Below are positions 52,605 to 60,620 of a DNA stretch of 64,000 nt, one piece after another. Position numbers and translations under genes: made by a program. The DNA lies in contig JAZKDT010000018.1 of the NCBI GenBank assembly GCA_040387475.1, positions 62,001 to 126,000 on the forward strand, in the 5' to 3' direction. Under the pieces are notes generated by a model. It made no database searches and was not told the origin of the DNA. It saw only the letters and a program-made list of their open reading frames with translations. Each line of letters begins with the position of its first letter. Positions within the stretch are counted from its first letter, which is position 1. The DNA is from UBA4416 sp040387475. GTDB lineage: Bacteria; Bacteroidota; Bacteroidia; B-17B0; Aurantibacillaceae.

Positions 52605-53303
52605 ATGAAAAAAATAATACTTACTCCCCTCTTGTTACTGAGTTTCATTTCTGTTTTTGCACAAAAACCCGAGTTTGAATTACATAGTCAACAGTCAAAT
52701 CCAATTAAAAAAGAGAAACTGGCAACTGCAGAGGTCATGAGCGATATTATTCCGGGTTATCCCACAAGCTGGATCATGGATTATGTTTCGGTAAGTATTT
52801 CAGGAACCTGTAATGGTAAAACCATCAGCGCAAAAGGAACCAATGAAAAACTAACTACCGAACAAAAAAATATTTTAAATACTGCCGACCTCGGCACGCA
52901 TATCTGGGTAAATATTGAGTATAAATGTGTGAACGCAGTTAGTCAAAAATTAGAAATAAGTGACATGCATTACAAAACTACCTATGCGCCGGATGTTGAC
53001 GCAGAATACGTTACCGGAAACCAAAAAATGACTGACTATTTGAATGACCAGGTGCTTACAAAAATACCTGAGGCTGTATCCAAAGCTCTAAAATTGGCTA
53101 TGGTAAACTTTACCATTAACGAGCGTGGCGAAATAGATAATGCAAAAATATCCAGAACGTCGGGCGATGCTACTACAGACAAATTATTACTGGAGGCGAT
53201 TAACAGCATGCCCAAATGGAAACCCGCTAAAAATTCAAATGGAACTGCCGTTAAGCAAAATTTTGAATTTATTTTGGGTGGTACCGTGATTGGCGGCTGC
53301 TAA
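52605..53303 (+). CDS. Secreted protein with a TonB C-terminal-like domain
   Basis: A 232-aa protein with signal peptide (ending VFAQ). Residues about 160-228 match the TonB C-terminal fold (MVNFTINERGEIDNAKISRTSGDATTDKLLLEAINSMPKWKPAKNSNG...). True TonB needs an N-terminal membrane anchor and Pro-rich linker; here the anchor is a cleavable signal peptide, so it is probably a free periplasmic relative. Residues 20-150 form an unknown domain. L,D-transpeptidase follows 25 bp later. Confidence 0.75.
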   Translation: MKKIILTPLLLLSFISVFAQKPEFELHSQQSNPIKKEKLATAEVMSDIIPGYPTSWIMDYVSVSISGTCNGKTISAKGTNEKLTTEQKNILNTADLGTHIWVNIEYKCVNAVSQKLEISDMHYKTTYAPDVDAEYVTGNQKMTDYLNDQVLTKIPEAVSKALKLAMVNFTINERGEIDNAKISRTSGDATTDKLLLEAINSMPKWKPAKNSNGTAVKQNFEFILGGTVIGGC

Positions 53304-53328
53304 TTACAATTAATTTCATTTCACGCTT

Positions 53329-53904
53329 ATGAAATGGTTTCTGGTTCTTGGTCTTTTTTTTTCGTCAGCTGTTCATTTCGCTCAATCGGTCAACAAGCTT
53401 ACAAAAAAGGCAACTGAAGCCAAAGCCTACTGTAAAAAGAACAAGTTAAATACCGACCTGTGTTTTTTGGTCGACTTTTCTATTCATTCAGGAAAGAAAC
53501 GCTTTTTCATTTATGATCTTAAAGCAAATGTCATAATCGATTCGGGACTCGTTTGCCATGGGCTGGGCCAAAACAGCACACAGCAACAGGCTGTTTATAG
53601 TAATGTGGTTGGCAGTAACTGTAGCTCCCTTGGCAAATACAAAATTGGTAAACGGGCTTACAGCAACTGGGGAATAAATGTGCATTACAAAATGCATGGA
53701 CTTGAAAGCAGTAACTCTAGGGCCTTTCAACGCCAAATAGTGCTACACGCTTACGAATATGTTCCTGAAACGGAAATCTATCCTTCACACCTTACACTTG
53801 GCTGGAGCCAGGGCTGCCCTGTAGTTGCCAACGGCTTAATGACTAAGATAGATAAGCTTTTGACAAAGGCTAAATTACCTACACTGGTTTGGATTTTTGA
53901 GTAA
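53329..53904 (+). CDS. L,D-transpeptidase catalytic domain protein
   Basis: A 191-aa protein with signal peptide (ending HFAQ). The catalytic motif is SQGCPVV near residues 161-167, with Cys as nucleophile, after the conserved LHAYEYVPE and LGWSQG. Other family motifs are FFIYDLKANVIIDSGLVCHG and YKIGKRAYSNWG. It matches the murein L,D-transpeptidase catalytic family (YkuD_2). It would cross-link or anchor at peptidoglycan in the periplasm. No PG-binding domain is attached. Confidence 0.9.
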   Translation: MKWFLVLGLFFSSAVHFAQSVNKLTKKATEAKAYCKKNKLNTDLCFLVDFSIHSGKKRFFIYDLKANVIIDSGLVCHGLGQNSTQQQAVYSNVVGSNCSSLGKYKIGKRAYSNWGINVHYKMHGLESSNSRAFQRQIVLHAYEYVPETEIYPSHLTLGWSQGCPVVANGLMTKIDKLLTKAKLPTLVWIFE

Positions 53905-53943
53905 AATCTATGTTTTTTATCCCGGATAATTGAGTTAAAACAA

Positions 53944-53972
53944 AAAAGCCATCCTCGGCGAGAATGGCTTTT
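53944..53972. terminator. Bidirectional terminator between L,D-transpeptidase and ferredoxin genes
   Basis: The stem AAAAGCCAT (53944-53952) pairs with ATGGCTTTT (53964-53972), and CTC (53954-53956) with GAG (53960-53962). T-rich sequence follows on both strands. It lies between two convergent genes and can end both. Confidence 0.8.
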
Positions 53973-53991
53973 AGTATAAATAAAATAGTGA

Positions 53992-54342
53992 CTATAAATG
54001 CATACTGTCTTTCTTCGCTAACAGCACATCTTCAGTTTCTACATTATCCTCATCTTTAATACAGCAATCCACGGGACAAACCGCAGCGCACTGAGGTTCG
54101 TCATGAAAGCCTGCACATTCGGTACACTTATCAGTTGCAATGTAATACACATCCATACTATAGGGTGTTAGAGGATCATTGGCATCAGCCGTAATTCCTG
54201 TATTTACTCCCGTAAATTCGCCCTTTACTTTGGTTCCATCGGCAAAACGCCATTCGGCGCCACCTTCGTATATGGCATTATTAGGACACTCCGGTTCGCA
54301 AGCCCCGCAATTAATGCATTCATCTGTAATTTTAATAGCCAT
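53992..54342 (-). CDS. 4Fe-4S dicluster ferredoxin
   Basis: A 116-aa electron carrier. The first cluster motif is CINCGACEPECP at residues 9-20. The second is CTECAGFHDEPQCAAVCPVDCC, with an insert between the second and third cysteines, near residues 74-95. The acidic composition is typical. The acyl-CoA reductase gene is divergent, 57 bp away; this pairing recurs in Bacteroidota. Confidence 0.93.
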   Translation of the reverse strand: MAIKITDECINCGACEPECPNNAIYEGGAEWRFADGTKVKGEFTGVNTGITADANDPLTPYSMDVYYIATDKCTECAGFHDEPQCAAVCPVDCCIKDEDNVETEDVLLAKKDSMHL

Positions 54343-54399
54343 TTTTTCGTTAGTTTTGTCTGCTGTAATAATAAGATTACAAATATAAGATTAATTTTT

Positions 54400-55446
54400 A
54401 TGACCCTAAAACAACGCGAACAAGCTTTTGTTCAACTAGGCTTGTTTATAAACCGCCATTTTGCCAATCAATGGCTTCCAAAAGAGGAGCGTTTTCATGA
54501 CGACCTCAATAAACTCACTGAAATTGCCTATTCCTATAATGGCTGGTTTACACCGGAAAGCATTACCAGGGCACTGAATGGCATTGCACTTATGCTTGGT
54601 GACACCAATCTGGCTGGTTTCACCAAATCTATCAAAGAACCGGCAAAACCTAAAACCGTAGCGGTAATTATGGCGGGCAATATCCCCGCGGTTGGCTTTC
54701 ATGATATGATGTGTGTTTTACTGAGTGGTCATAACATTCTGATCAAAGTATCCAGCGATGATCCTGCGTTAATTCCGTTTTTAGCCGGTATGCTCATTTA
54801 TTTTGAAAAAGACCTGGCTCCAAAGATCAATTTCTCGGAAGGCAAAATGATCAATTTTGATGCTGTTATAGCCACCGGAAGTGATAACACGGCTAAGCAT
54901 TTCGAGTACTACTTCAGTAAATATCCTCATATTATCCGCAAAAACCGAAGTTCGATTGCTTTATTAACGGGTAAGGAAACAAAAGAAGAGCTGACTGAAC
55001 TGGGTAAGGATATATTTTACTATTATGGACTGGGTTGCCGTAATGTAAGTAAGCTATACGTGCCCGAGGGTTATGTATTTGACAAACTATTTGAGGCCGT
55101 TTATGACTATAAATATGTATTAGACAACAAAAAGTATAATAATAATTACGAATATAACCGCGCTATTTACCTGTTAGATCTCATTACTTTCCTGGATAAC
55201 AACTTTTTAATGATCCGCGAACATGCCGATGTGCATGCTCCTACTTCGGTATTATATTACGAAAGCTATACTAATCAAGAACAACTTGTTGAAAAGATAA
55301 CGCCGCTACTTTCAAATTTACAATGCATTGTAGCTAACTTTGAAATGAAGGGAACCAAAACCATTGCGTTAGGTCACAGTCAGGAACCAACCATTTTTGA
55401 CTTCGCCGATGACGTAAATACATTGGATTTCCTCAATACAATTTAA
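54400..55446 (+). CDS. Acyl-CoA reductase (LuxC-like)
   Basis: A 348-aa cytosolic enzyme. The recognisable stretch is VAVIMAGNIPAVGFHDMMCVLLSGHNILIKVSSDDP, a Rossmann/aldehyde-dehydrogenase-like fold, followed by KNRSSIALLTGKE and GLGCRNVSKLYVP, where the Cys (in GLGCRN) is the likely catalytic thiol. It fits the LuxC-type family that reduces acyl-CoA to aldehyde with NADPH. Its divergent neighbour is a ferredoxin. Confidence 0.85.
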   Translation: MTLKQREQAFVQLGLFINRHFANQWLPKEERFHDDLNKLTEIAYSYNGWFTPESITRALNGIALMLGDTNLAGFTKSIKEPAKPKTVAVIMAGNIPAVGFHDMMCVLLSGHNILIKVSSDDPALIPFLAGMLIYFEKDLAPKINFSEGKMINFDAVIATGSDNTAKHFEYYFSKYPHIIRKNRSSIALLTGKETKEELTELGKDIFYYYGLGCRNVSKLYVPEGYVFDKLFEAVYDYKYVLDNKKYNNNYEYNRAIYLLDLITFLDNNFLMIREHADVHAPTSVLYYESYTNQEQLVEKITPLLSNLQCIVANFEMKGTKTIALGHSQEPTIFDFADDVNTLDFLNTI

Positions 55447-55463
55447 TTGATTAACTAATTTTA

Positions 55464-55856
55464 GTGAAAAGAATCAAACAAATCATTTTAGCTGCCCTGT
55501 TCATGTTATGCATTCATAATTCGAAAGCGCAGATCATTCTTTATGATACCAGTGATTCTATTTCCAATATTATTTTACCAAATGTATTCACCCCTAACTT
55601 CGATAGCATCAATGATGTGTTCAGGCCTTATTTGGATGAAATAACAGAAATGAATTTTAGTATTTACAACCGTTACGGCAATTTGATATTCGAAACTTCC
55701 CGGCTTAAAGGATTTTGGGATGGAAGAACTACCAGCGGCGAACCTTGTACAGATGGAACCTATTTTTGTGTATTGAATGCAACAGGCATTGATGGCAAAA
55801 AGTATAAAGAAAAAACCTTCGTTCAGTTATTTACCAACGGTTATTATAAAAAATAA
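55464..55856 (+). CDS. Stand-alone gliding-motility-type C-terminal domain protein (CHU_C)
   Basis: A 130-aa protein starting at GTG 55464. Signal peptide ends near SKAQ, and residues 35-128 match the T9SS-associated CHU_C domain: ILPNVFTPNFDSINDVFRPY, FSIYNRYGNLIFET, GFWDGRTTSGEPCTDGTYFCVL, and KKYKEKTFVQLF. This domain is normally at the end of large secreted proteins; here it stands almost alone. The following ABC gene starts in the overlap or just after its stop. Confidence 0.85.
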   Translation: MKRIKQIILAALFMLCIHNSKAQIILYDTSDSISNIILPNVFTPNFDSINDVFRPYLDEITEMNFSIYNRYGNLIFETSRLKGFWDGRTTSGEPCTDGTYFCVLNATGIDGKKYKEKTFVQLFTNGYYKK

Positions 55857-55860
55857 AACT

Positions 55861-56841
55861 ATTTTATCCGTTAGTAAAATATCCTTTAATTATCCTAACT
55901 CAACCCAGTTTAAAGGTATCAGTTCAGTTTCTTTAAAAGCAGAACCTGGTAAGATCCTGGCCATTATTGGCAAAAGTGGGAGCGGAAAAACAACCCTTTT
56001 AAAATGCATTTACGGATTGGAGGATTTGCAGGAAGGACAAATAATCATTGATAATAAATTAGTATTGGGGCCTGCTTATAATTTAATTCCAGGACACGAA
56101 GATATGCGTTTTGTGAGCCAGGATTTTTATGTACTCGACAACCATACGGTTGAAGAAAACATTAAAGATAAATTAGCCGGCTATACTGACGAGTATAAGC
56201 AAAAACGCGCAAATCAACTTTTACGCTTACTCGATCTTACAGCTTTCAAAAACCTAAAAGCCGTTACCTTATCATCCGGACAAAAACAGCGTGTAGCTAT
56301 TGCGCGTTCGTTGGCTGAATTCCCCAAAGTATTATTGCTGGACGAACCTTTCAGTAATTTAGATTTGCCGTTACGTGATAAAATTTTCACATACATTCGC
56401 CAGCAAATAAAAAAAGAAAACGCTGCGGTTATTTTAGTTACGCACCAGCCCGAAGAAGCGTTACGCTATGCCGATGAAACAGCGGTGATGGAAAACGGAA
56501 AACTGATTCAGCATGATGCAACCTTTACAGTTTACTACCACCCTAAAACAAAAAACGTGGCCGCTTTAATGGGGCGTTATTTTATTTTGGAACAAGATGA
56601 TTTGATTTCTTCTAAAGTTAAGCTATCAAAAAATCAAACTTACATCCGTCCCAATCAATTACAGATAGTGGATACGAAAGCTCAGGCTCACATACAGGTT
56701 ACGGTAACAAATGTGTTTTTTAATGGTTATGGATTTGAATATTTTGCTGAGACGAAGCAAGGCAATTCAGTATACTTTTACTCTAAAGACAATTCAATAC
56801 AGATAGATGATGCTGTTTATTTAAAAGTGAAATGGTATTAA
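55861..56841 (+). CDS. ABC transporter ATP-binding protein with C-terminal TOBE-like domain
   Basis: An ATPase with Walker A GKSGSGKTT, signature LSSGQKQRVAIARS, Walker B VLLLDEPFSNLDLPLRD, and switch His in VTHQPEEAL. A C-terminal TOBE-like part (IRPNQLQIVDTKAQAHIQVTVTNVFFNGYGFEYFAE) fits importers of the Fe3+/polyamine type. No permease or binding protein is next to it, so its partner is encoded elsewhere. The start is uncertain: ATT 55861 gives the family-like start LSVSKISF, while ATG at 55792 or 55777 would overlap the preceding gene by 65-80 bp. Confidence 0.85.
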   Translation: MLSVSKISFNYPNSTQFKGISSVSLKAEPGKILAIIGKSGSGKTTLLKCIYGLEDLQEGQIIIDNKLVLGPAYNLIPGHEDMRFVSQDFYVLDNHTVEENIKDKLAGYTDEYKQKRANQLLRLLDLTAFKNLKAVTLSSGQKQRVAIARSLAEFPKVLLLDEPFSNLDLPLRDKIFTYIRQQIKKENAAVILVTHQPEEALRYADETAVMENGKLIQHDATFTVYYHPKTKNVAALMGRYFILEQDDLISSKVKLSKNQTYIRPNQLQIVDTKAQAHIQVTVTNVFFNGYGFEYFAETKQGNSVYFYSKDNSIQIDDAVYLKVKWY

Positions 56842-56901
56842 ACTATATTAACTTTTAGTTTTCGGATAAATGAATTACATTTAAGGTAATAAATTTTGAA
56901 A

Positions 56902-57090
56902 ATGGATTCTTCCAATAAAAAAATAAGTATTTATTCTAACTCTGATAAAGCTGCTGAAGCACAGACTCTATATACTATCAATCAGGATCCTGTTGAGAGA
57001 ATTAGAGAAACTGTTCAGCTAATTTTGAGAGTATATTCCACTGTAGAAAAAAGGCCGAATACCAACAAGATCTATTTTGATAAGGAATGA
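56902..57090 (+). CDS. Small protein of a putative toxin-antitoxin-like pair
   Basis: A 62-aa protein (start ATG 56902; TTG two codons upstream is an alternative). It is charged, with KKISIYSNSDKAAEAQTLYTINQDPVERIRETVQLILRVYS and a tail NKIYFDKE. It resembles a small protein often encoded just before nucleotidyltransferases in Bacteroidota. It overlaps the next gene by 4 bp (ATGA). Function unknown. Confidence 0.65.
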   Translation: MDSSNKKISIYSNSDKAAEAQTLYTINQDPVERIRETVQLILRVYSTVEKRPNTNKIYFDKE

Positions 57091-57569
57091 ATATTTTCGT
57101 AGAAAGTCATCAACAATTGTTAAAGTCCTTACTTAAACATCAGGTTAATTTTCTGCTGATTGGAGACTATGCTGTTATTTATTATGGATATAAACACACT
57201 ACCGGTGATATGGATCTGTGGTTTGAACCTACTAACGACAACAAATTAAAGCTGATCCCGGTTTTACAGGAATTTGGATTTGATAACGAGGGGATCACAC
57301 ACATATCTCAACTTGATTTTACACAACATCTGGCATTTCATTTTTGGGAAGAGCCTGAAAGAGTTGACTGTTTAACCAAAATAAGTAATGTTGCTTTTGA
57401 CGAAGCATTTTCTCAAAAAATCATCGCTGATATTGAGGGGATTTCAGTTCCTATCATTCAATACAAACACCTAGTCATGTCAAAAATGACATCAGGTAGA
57501 TTAAAAGACCGGGCCGATGTGGAAGAACTTCAAAAAATAGAGAAAATCAGAGCCGCGAATAACAAGTGA
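57087..57569 (+). CDS. Nucleotidyltransferase-fold protein
   Basis: A 160-aa protein with the nucleotidyltransferase core: VNFLLIGDYAVIYYGYKHTTGDMDLWFEPT, where the GD(Y)A helix start and the TxDMDLW acidic pair match MNT/AbiEii-type enzymes. A later Asp is in DRADVEEL. Relatives act in toxin-antitoxin or abortive infection modules. It is coupled to the 62-aa gene by a 4-bp overlap and faces a response regulator gene 5 bp away. Confidence 0.78.
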   Translation: MNIFVESHQQLLKSLLKHQVNFLLIGDYAVIYYGYKHTTGDMDLWFEPTNDNKLKLIPVLQEFGFDNEGITHISQLDFTQHLAFHFWEEPERVDCLTKISNVAFDEAFSQKIIADIEGISVPIIQYKHLVMSKMTSGRLKDRADVEELQKIEKIRAANNK

Positions 57570-57574
57570 AGTTA

Positions 57575-57982
57575 TTAGTCCGTTTTTTCATTCAAGATGT
57601 TATAGGCTTCTTCAATAGCCTTTTTTAACTTCACATCATCCCATGGTTTTTGAAAATAGGAGTGTATTTTTCCTTTACTAATTGCATTTTCAAGGTATGG
57701 GACATCAGCAAATGTGGTTAACAAGATAGTTTCTTGCCTACTATACTTTTTTATAATTCCGGATAAATCACCGTTACATATTTTAATAAGCATCGTATGG
57801 TCGATTAGTAAAACATGTATCATGTTCTTATCCAATATCTGCTTGCCATCCCATATAGAGGTTGCTAAATAAACCGTAAAATATTTTCGGAATGTTGCTT
57901 TAAAAGCAGTCAGGTTATGCTGTTCATCATCTATATATAATACGCATATTTTAATTGCATCAGGTATGATCGTGGCATTCAT
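57575..57982 (-). CDS. Single-domain response regulator with shortened active-site loop
   Basis: A 135-aa receiver of the RpfG-type branch (VLYIDDEQHNLTAFKATFRKYFTVYLA). Asp61 in VLLIDHTM is the phospho-acceptor, and the conserved Lys is in YFQKPWDD. The loop after Asp61 lacks the usual MPxMxGxEfL, reading TMLIKICNGDLSGII. Threonine in LLTTFADV is at the signalling position. It has no output domain. Confidence 0.82.
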   Translation of the reverse strand: MNATIIPDAIKICVLYIDDEQHNLTAFKATFRKYFTVYLATSIWDGKQILDKNMIHVLLIDHTMLIKICNGDLSGIIKKYSRQETILLTTFADVPYLENAISKGKIHSYFQKPWDDVKLKKAIEEAYNILNEKTD

Positions 57983-58214
57983 TAATTTTTAATACAGAAA
58001 AAATCTGAATTCAAAACTAACGGATCTCTTATGGTTTAAAGCTACCACTAAAGACGTTTTTGGCACATTCTGACAATTACTGGCTATCTAAAATTTAATG
58101 GCGCGATTGGTTACCAGGTTTTCTCATCTTCATTTAACAAAGTTGCATTATGAATATTTTGTAAAGATTAAAAAAACGCATTATCTTTAATAAGCATCTA
58201 TACTCAACCTTATA

Positions 58215-59651
58215 ATGGCATACAAACTCTTTTTTACAATTATCTTCAGCATCAATTTATTAGGCCTTCGTGCGCAACCTGGCTTTCAAAAAATATTTGG
58301 GGGTACTGGATATGATGGCGGTTATTCTGTTATTCAAACATCCGACTCAGGATATATGTTTACCGGTAACTGGAATTACAGCAGTTCGGTTGGGCAAAGA
58401 GGCGCTTTTTTAATTAAAGCAGATAAAAACGGAAATGGTTTATGGACGAAATTATTTACTGCTGATCCCGCCTGCGCTTACAGTTCGGGGTATACGCTCA
58501 TTAAAACAAACGATAACAATTTTGCATTTGCCGGTAATACCTGTGGACCCAATACGAATAACTTCTCTTTAATGAAATTTTATCTCGTGAAAACAGACGC
58601 CAATGGAGATACGTTATGGACCACCCTTAACGGCAATAATGTTGTCAATGCGTACGGTTATTCTGTTGAACAAACGCAGGATAACGGATTTATTATGGGT
58701 GGATATTATACAACAGCGTGGAATCCGGAGGCTTATGTAATTAAGACGGATCCGGGAGGCATTAAAGTGTGGGAGAAAAATTATTTTCCAGGCAGATACG
58801 GCGTCGTGCATTCTACGTGCGAAGTTACAGGAGGATATATGATTTTTGGGCACGTAACGGAATTAACGAATACAGCCAGCTACGATATGTTTCTGATTAA
58901 AACCAATGGTTCGGGAGATACATTATGGCAAAAAACACTTCCCGGTACAAACGATGACCAGGGCTTCTGCATGAAAAAGACACCCGATAATGGTTTTATT
59001 ATTTCGGGAGCTACCATGAGTTCGGGATCAGGTGGTTATGATGCTTATTTAGCTAAACTAAACAATAATGGTGTTGTTCAATGGTCGAAAACCTATGGAG
59101 GATTAGATGATGAATATGCCAACCAGGTTTCGTTAACGTCTGATGGCGGCTATATTATTGCCGGATCAACCAACAGCTTTGGAGCCGGTGGATTTGATGC
59201 GTATGTAGTAAGAACAGATTCCCTTGGCAATGAGTTGTGGAGTAATACCTATGGAGGCTCAACCAATGACTATGCGTATGCTATTGAGCAAACGTTTGAT
59301 GGAGGTTATATTTTTTCGGGAATACGCAACAATAACATTTATTTAGTTAAGATTGACGGAAACGGAATAAGCACAGGTATCAATGAAATAGATCCTTTGG
59401 AGTTTTTAGCTGATATAACTATTTCGCCCAATCCTTTTTCAACGGAAACAACACTGAAATTAACGAAACACATTCAAAACGGAACCTTAACGCTCACTAA
59501 TACTTTAGGTGAAGTTGTAAAAGTTGTGGCTAACATTGATGACAATCTCATCAAATTAAACCGAAATGAGTTAAAAAATGGCGTGTATTTTGTCTCTATC
59601 ACAGAAAACAACATAACGGTGGCAGCCAAAAAATTAATAGTTACTGATTAA
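58215..59651 (+). CDS. T9SS-exported beta-propeller protein
   Basis: A 478-aa protein with signal peptide (ending LRAQ). About seven propeller-like repeats contain G-Y-D-GGYSVIQTSDSGY / DGGYIIAGSTNSFGAGGFDAYVVRTDSLGNELW. The C-terminal 75 residues are a type A T9SS sorting domain (ITISPNPFSTETTLKLTK, LTNTLGEVVKV, LKNGVYFVSITENNITVAAKKLIV). It should reach the cell surface or medium. The repeats resemble those in large secreted Bacteroidota proteins; the ligand is unknown. Confidence 0.88.
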   Translation: MAYKLFFTIIFSINLLGLRAQPGFQKIFGGTGYDGGYSVIQTSDSGYMFTGNWNYSSSVGQRGAFLIKADKNGNGLWTKLFTADPACAYSSGYTLIKTNDNNFAFAGNTCGPNTNNFSLMKFYLVKTDANGDTLWTTLNGNNVVNAYGYSVEQTQDNGFIMGGYYTTAWNPEAYVIKTDPGGIKVWEKNYFPGRYGVVHSTCEVTGGYMIFGHVTELTNTASYDMFLIKTNGSGDTLWQKTLPGTNDDQGFCMKKTPDNGFIISGATMSSGSGGYDAYLAKLNNNGVVQWSKTYGGLDDEYANQVSLTSDGGYIIAGSTNSFGAGGFDAYVVRTDSLGNELWSNTYGGSTNDYAYAIEQTFDGGYIFSGIRNNNIYLVKIDGNGISTGINEIDPLEFLADITISPNPFSTETTLKLTKHIQNGTLTLTNTLGEVVKVVANIDDNLIKLNRNELKNGVYFVSITENNITVAAKKLIVTD

Positions 59652-59653
59652 AA

Positions 59654-60214
59654 CTATCCCTTGATCACGCGATCTTTTATTTTCACTGCAGGATTTCCCT
59701 GGTAAATCCCCCAGGGCTCTAACCTTGCTGTAGCAACACTGTTAACAGTAAGCACAGCGTGACTACCTACTTTTACTCCCGGGCAAACCACGCATTGGGC
59801 ACCAATCCAGGCACCTTCTTCAATCGTGATATTCCCTACAATTAAATCGAACGCTACTTTTTTATAATGATGGTTACCGCATAACAACATAGCTCCCTGC
59901 GAAACGCAGGTGTTATCATGCAAAACAACTAAGCCTAAATTGTCGATCCATACTTTCTCGCCGATCCAAACATGGTTACCAATCCGCAAACGCCATGGAT
60001 ATTTAATATTGACAAATGGTTTAATAACAACACCCTTTCCAACTTTAGCGCCAAATAAACGCAATAAAAAACGTTTGAAAGACATGATAGGAAAAGCTGA
60101 ATTAAAAAAAGCAGCATTTAAGATGTACCAGGAAATTCGTTTTACCGAACTGCCGCCTTTTTTGTACCAGTCGTTATTAAATTTGGACAGGTCTGTTTTT
60201 AGCTGTGTTTCCAT
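59654..60214 (-). CDS. WcaF-like hexapeptide acyltransferase
   Basis: A 186-aa left-handed beta-helix acetyltransferase. The hexapeptide repeats cover about residues 55-175 (IKPFVNIKYPWRLRIGNHVWIGEKVWIDNLGLVVLHDNTCVSQGA), with the catalytic His in CGNHHYKK. It resembles WcaF, which acetylates sugars in colanic acid synthesis. No exopolysaccharide cluster is visible here. It overlaps the next gene (TAATG) and converges on the T9SS gene with a 2-bp gap. Confidence 0.85.
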   Translation of the reverse strand: METQLKTDLSKFNNDWYKKGGSSVKRISWYILNAAFFNSAFPIMSFKRFLLRLFGAKVGKGVVIKPFVNIKYPWRLRIGNHVWIGEKVWIDNLGLVVLHDNTCVSQGAMLLCGNHHYKKVAFDLIVGNITIEEGAWIGAQCVVCPGVKVGSHAVLTVNSVATARLEPWGIYQGNPAVKIKDRVIKG

Positions 60215-60618
60215 TAGTTGATTGTATCGCAGTTACACGTAACAGCGGCTGTATTCAATAATTTAATGTCGCTAATATAGGTAACCGTATCTTTGTCCTC
60301 GGCGGCCATTTCATAAAGCGCTTTGCTTGCATCCGTGGCCTGCAGGTAATAATAGCCGTAAGGTTTTTTATGAATCTCACTAAGATCATAATTCACTTCA
60401 AAATCTCTCATATTGATCTGAAAAATTTTCTCAGGCATGGCCAGGCACTTCAACTTGCATTTCGCTTTTTCGCCCAGCATTAAATACTGATGTCTTAATT
60501 CCAGCATTTTTAATTCATTAGGACTGCTACAGCCTTTTTTATTAATGATAAAAATTAATATGATAAGACCTGGAATAAAACCAACCAGGAAAAAACGAAA
60601 ACGTTGCCAAAAGTTCAT
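60214..60618 (-). CDS. Hypothetical membrane-anchored protein
   Basis: A 134-aa protein with one N-terminal membrane helix (FFLVGFIPGLIILIFIINKKG), then a soluble part with CKLKCLAMPEKIFQINMRDF and a late VTCNCDTIN. No family recognised, though small relatives often follow alanine dehydrogenase in Bacteroidota. It is 2 bp after the ald stop. Confidence 0.6.
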   Translation of the reverse strand: MNFWQRFRFFLVGFIPGLIILIFIINKKGCSSPNELKMLELRHQYLMLGEKAKCKLKCLAMPEKIFQINMRDFEVNYDLSEIHKKPYGYYYLQATDASKALYEMAAEDKDTVTYISDIKLLNTAAVTCNCDTIN

Positions 60619-60620
60619 AA

